From contig NZ_CP146991.1 of the NCBI RefSeq assembly GCF_001941975.2, forward strand, positions 3,779,001 to 3,843,000: a DNA stretch of 64,000 bases. The letters run 5' to 3'. The position numbers and the translations under genes were made by a program. The DNA is from Sporomusa sphaeroides DSM 2875. GTDB taxonomy: Bacteria; Bacillota; Negativicutes; Sporomusales; Sporomusaceae. Numbering within the stretch: position 1 is the first letter of the stretch; each line of letters opens with the position of its first letter. The notes below the pieces were generated by a model. The model was not told where the DNA came from, did no database searches, and saw only the letters and a program-made list of their open reading frames with translations. Positions 62,901 through 64,000 of this stretch are shown here, in pieces.

Positions 62901-63094
62901 TTTTAGGGATGCTCCCCCTGGTTTCAAGCATCTTCTGGGGCCCGATGGCTGTCGCCATTGCGGCAGGGCTAATGGGCGCCACTATCTTAACCTTAGTGGT
63001 ACTGCCGGTCATGTATGCCGCCTGGTACAAAGCCCAGCCTACTATGGATAAGAAAAATTCCTTAAATGCCAGTTCTGCCAATCATTCTGTTTGA
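59993..63094 (+). CDS. RND-family inner-membrane efflux pump (AcrB/HAE1 type)
   Basis: 1033 residues, typical length, twelve membrane helices with two large periplasmic loops. Recognisable blocks: PDFTIKQMIVTAAWPGATAQQMEEQVTDKIE, the helix-4 proton-relay motif GLLVDDAIITIEAM, and GIIMRNTIILMDQI in the second half. It exports drugs, bile-type compounds or metabolites using the proton gradient. The GTG start at 59993 overlaps the adaptor stop. Pumps of this class need an outer membrane, which is the best single indication here that the host is a diderm. Substrate unknown; probably under the TetR regulator. Confidence 0.94.
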   Translation: MKGFNLTEWSLNHKQFIYFFIILFFIAGIVSYKNLGRMEDPDFTIKQMIVTAAWPGATAQQMEEQVTDKIEKKLQDLPGLDYLKSYSTPGVTVIYVHLKDTVLQKDVRNKWLEVRNMVSDIAGTFPSGVLPPQFNDRFDEVYGVVFALTGDGYTYEDMRAKAERIRRILLGVPSVKKVNLLGVQTEKIYIEIENSKLAQLGIDPNLITTTLQAQNAMSAAGMLETASDNIYLRITGMFENLEDIQNTPIQANGRAFRLGDIATVTRSYSEPADPKFYYNGEPGIGISLAMEPGGNVLVLGENIEKTIEQVKKELPAGLEIHQTVNQPKVVESSIDEFVKSLGEAIVIVLIVSFISLGVRSGIIVALCIPLVIAIVFTFMNLFGIDLQRISLGALIIALGLLVDDAIITIEAMVVKLEQGWSRFNAACFAYTSTAYPRLTGELVTCAGFIPVGFAAGTASEYCASIFMVVTIALLTSWLVAGTATPLLGYLFIRIKPKGNGEKEHDPYDTKFYQKFRRLLVWCLTHKKTVLIATAGAFIASIGLLGLVKQQFFPASTRPELIIQLELPEGSSIENSDAVAREFAQKLADNPQISYYTYHVGEGAPRFVLSFEPTANKPNFSEFIIVATDAKARDELQTKYREVLIKEFPHVQFHTKVINNGPSSDYPVMLRVKGYELDKVRDIAEQIRTVMAANPHTRNVNLKWSEKSKIMHLDIDQDKVRKLGITSQALASALQMQQSGTEITQFRETDKTVSMVLRFAARDRNDPAYLKDFNIPVGNGQYVPLDQIATIRFETEDGLIYRRDLKPMIWIQAELNSDDVTGDDVAEQVYSKLADLRAGLPFGYSIEYDGGKEDSIRAAKFMSEPIPAMIIAIMILLMIQLQNIPKMILTLLTAPLGIIGVAVGLFFTNSPMGFVVQLGILALAGIIMRNTIILMDQIDQLLEAGEPLWDAIIDATVIRLRPILLTAAAAILGMLPLVSSIFWGPMAVAIAAGLMGATILTLVVLPVMYAAWYKAQPTMDKKNSLNASSANHSV

Positions 63095-63153
63095 TTTGTC
63101 AGGTGTCAGGAAACCTTTGGTCTACTAACTATATTGATAAGGAGTTGATCATT

Positions 63154-63597
63154 ATGGAAGTTCCGTATAAGAAAATTTTAGTTCCGGTGGATGGTTCCAG
63201 CCACGCGCTCAGGGCATTGTCCCATGCAGCGACGCTGGCCCGTTACTTTGCTGCTGAAATCAGCATTCTTTATGTATCGGTGCTATCGCAGCAAGTCCCT
63301 CTGTATGACCAGGTCAAGGGAGCCAAAATCCCGCCCAACGCTTCTACCGATCCCGCAAACTATGCTAAAACAATCCTGGCAGAAGCAAGCAAACAAGTCC
63401 CGGCTGGCATTTACGTTCAAACCCACAACGAGCTTGGCGAACCACGCACTGCCATTACCGACTTCGCCACGCAAAACGGCTATGATATTATCGTCATCGG
63501 CTGCCGGGGCTTAGGCGCGATTTCCGGCTTGCTTCTGGGGAGCGTCAGCACTTACGTTCTCCATCATGCCCCATGCCCGGTTTTGGTTATTAAATAG
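63154..63597 (+). CDS. Universal stress protein, UspA family
   Basis: 147 residues from the ATG at 63154, which follows AAGGAG; the open frame extends upstream without a better site. UspA fold with KKILVPVDGSSHALRALSHAATLA at the N-terminus and the ATP-binding motif G-2x-G-9x-S near the C-terminus (GCRGLGAISGLLLGSVSTYVLHHAPCPVLVIK region). It follows the RND pump by 59 bases and may be cotranscribed. The role is stress tolerance, of unknown mechanism. Confidence 0.92.
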   Translation: MEVPYKKILVPVDGSSHALRALSHAATLARYFAAEISILYVSVLSQQVPLYDQVKGAKIPPNASTDPANYAKTILAEASKQVPAGIYVQTHNELGEPRTAITDFATQNGYDIIVIGCRGLGAISGLLLGSVSTYVLHHAPCPVLVIK

Positions 63598-63680
63598 TTA
63601 CTTTCATCCGCACGTTCCGCTACGATTTATAAGGTTTCCCTCAGGTATCTCCGGTACTATTCCCGGAAATATAACATAAC

Positions 63681-63727
63681 AGCGGAAGCAGTCATCCCAA
63701 ACCGGGGCCTGCTTCCGCTGTTTATTG
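63681..63727. terminator. Terminator between uspA and pdxA
   Basis: Perfect 11-bp stem (63681-63691 with 63709-63719), 17-base loop, then GTTTATTGTT on the + strand. Confidence 0.75.
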
Positions 63728-63776
63728 TTCGCTTTTACATGTTTTAGTGCTGCCAGAGCCGTGAAGTGAGATTCAG

Positions 63777-64000
63777 TCACGCATCGGTTTGTCCGGCTAG
63801 TCCCTGAGCTGCCTTGGCGGCAAATTCGATGGCGGCAGTCATGCTGCCGCTGTCGGCAATCCCTTTGCCGGCGATGTCAAACGCGGTGCCGTGGTCAACC
63901 GAACTCCGGATAAACGGCAGCCCGACAGTCACATTGATACCCGAATCAAAGCCCAGAAGCTTAATGGGAATATGGCCTTGATCGTGGTACATAACGACTA
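63777..64000 (-). CDS. pdxA: PdxA-family 4-phospho-hydroxyacid dehydrogenase, C-terminal end only
   Basis: Only the last ~74 codons are in the window; the frame is open to base 64000. The sequence [17 protein letters not shown], then [24 protein letters not shown], is the metal- and substrate-binding end of PdxA (4-hydroxythreonine-4-phosphate dehydrogenase). Paralogues (PdxA2) instead oxidise threonate or erythronate 4-phosphate in sugar-acid catabolism; which applies here depends on genes to the right. Confidence 0.92.
   Translation of the reverse strand, partial: VVMYHDQGHIPIKLLGFDSGINVTVGLPFIRSSVDHGTAFDIAGKGIADSGSMTAAIEFAAKAAQGLAGQTDA

Noticed and set aside
1-64000. CRISPR array, rRNA, tRNA or prophage
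   Set aside because: No regularly spaced direct repeats, no cloverleaf-like or rRNA-like segments, and no phage structural genes were recognised by eye.

Overview
The window reads as a chromosomal stretch of an anaerobic, outer-membrane-bearing Firmicute, most likely a Negativicute of the Sporomusa/Pelosinus type. This is an inference from gene content: Firmicute-style Shine-Dalgarno sites, Fur, PucR and GntR regulation, intrinsic terminators and an FMN riboswitch, together with an RND efflux pump that presupposes a second membrane. Base composition is about 50% G+C, apart from AT-rich islands at 7.1-8.6 kb (an ABC protein) and 45.6-46.8 kb (a methyltransferase). No rRNA, tRNA or CRISPR array was seen.

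Layout. 0-7 kb: a PAS histidine kinase (cut by the left edge) with its sigma-54 response regulator, a siroheme/ferredoxin reductase-like protein, a GNAT-HD fusion and a DEAD-box helicase. 7-11 kb: an orphan AT-rich ABC exporter-like protein and a chemoreceptor. 11-32 kb: a large allantoin catabolic region. A leftward operon carries allantoate amidohydrolase, two different allantoinases, an NCS1 allantoin permease, a lactate-permease-family transporter and a 53-residue membrane protein. A second leftward operon carries an FdrA-YlbE fusion, a DUF2877 protein, ureidoglycine aminohydrolase and carbamate kinase. Ureidoglycolate dehydrogenase stands alone. Three PucR regulators and an alpha/beta hydrolase lie between them. 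Together these encode allantoin to allantoate, ureidoglycine, ureidoglycolate, oxalurate, then oxamate plus carbamoyl phosphate, and finally ATP. No glyoxylate-branch genes are present.

32-45 kb: an M29 aminopeptidase, an AbgA-like amidohydrolase with a DcuC-like carrier, a UPF0251 protein, an intact IS1182-type element, an amino-acid binding lipoprotein, then an iron-type locus (Fur box, AraC regulator, two half-size ABC transporters). 44.6-49 kb: ribB under an FMN riboswitch, a methyltransferase behind an elaborate attenuation leader, an M50 protease and a REP-associated transposase (RAYT) with REP palindromes scattered over the window. 48.7-53.4 kb: a sugar-acid locus (KdgT, split UxaA/SuyAB-type dehydratase) driven from a sigma-54 promoter by a divergent PrpR-like activator. 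53.5-57.7 kb: adenine deaminase, an NCS2 purine permease and a GntR repressor, with matching operators in both promoters. 57.9-64 kb: a TetR-controlled RND efflux operon, a universal stress protein, and the 3' end of a pdxA-family gene cut by the right edge.

The most novel-looking items are the mutually exclusive RNA hairpins and candidate leader peptide ahead of the methyltransferase, the lactate-permease relative in the allantoin operon (a candidate oxamate exporter), the FdrA-YlbE fusion, and the REP/RAYT repeat family. All functional calls rest on reading the sequence and recalling protein families; no database search was run.
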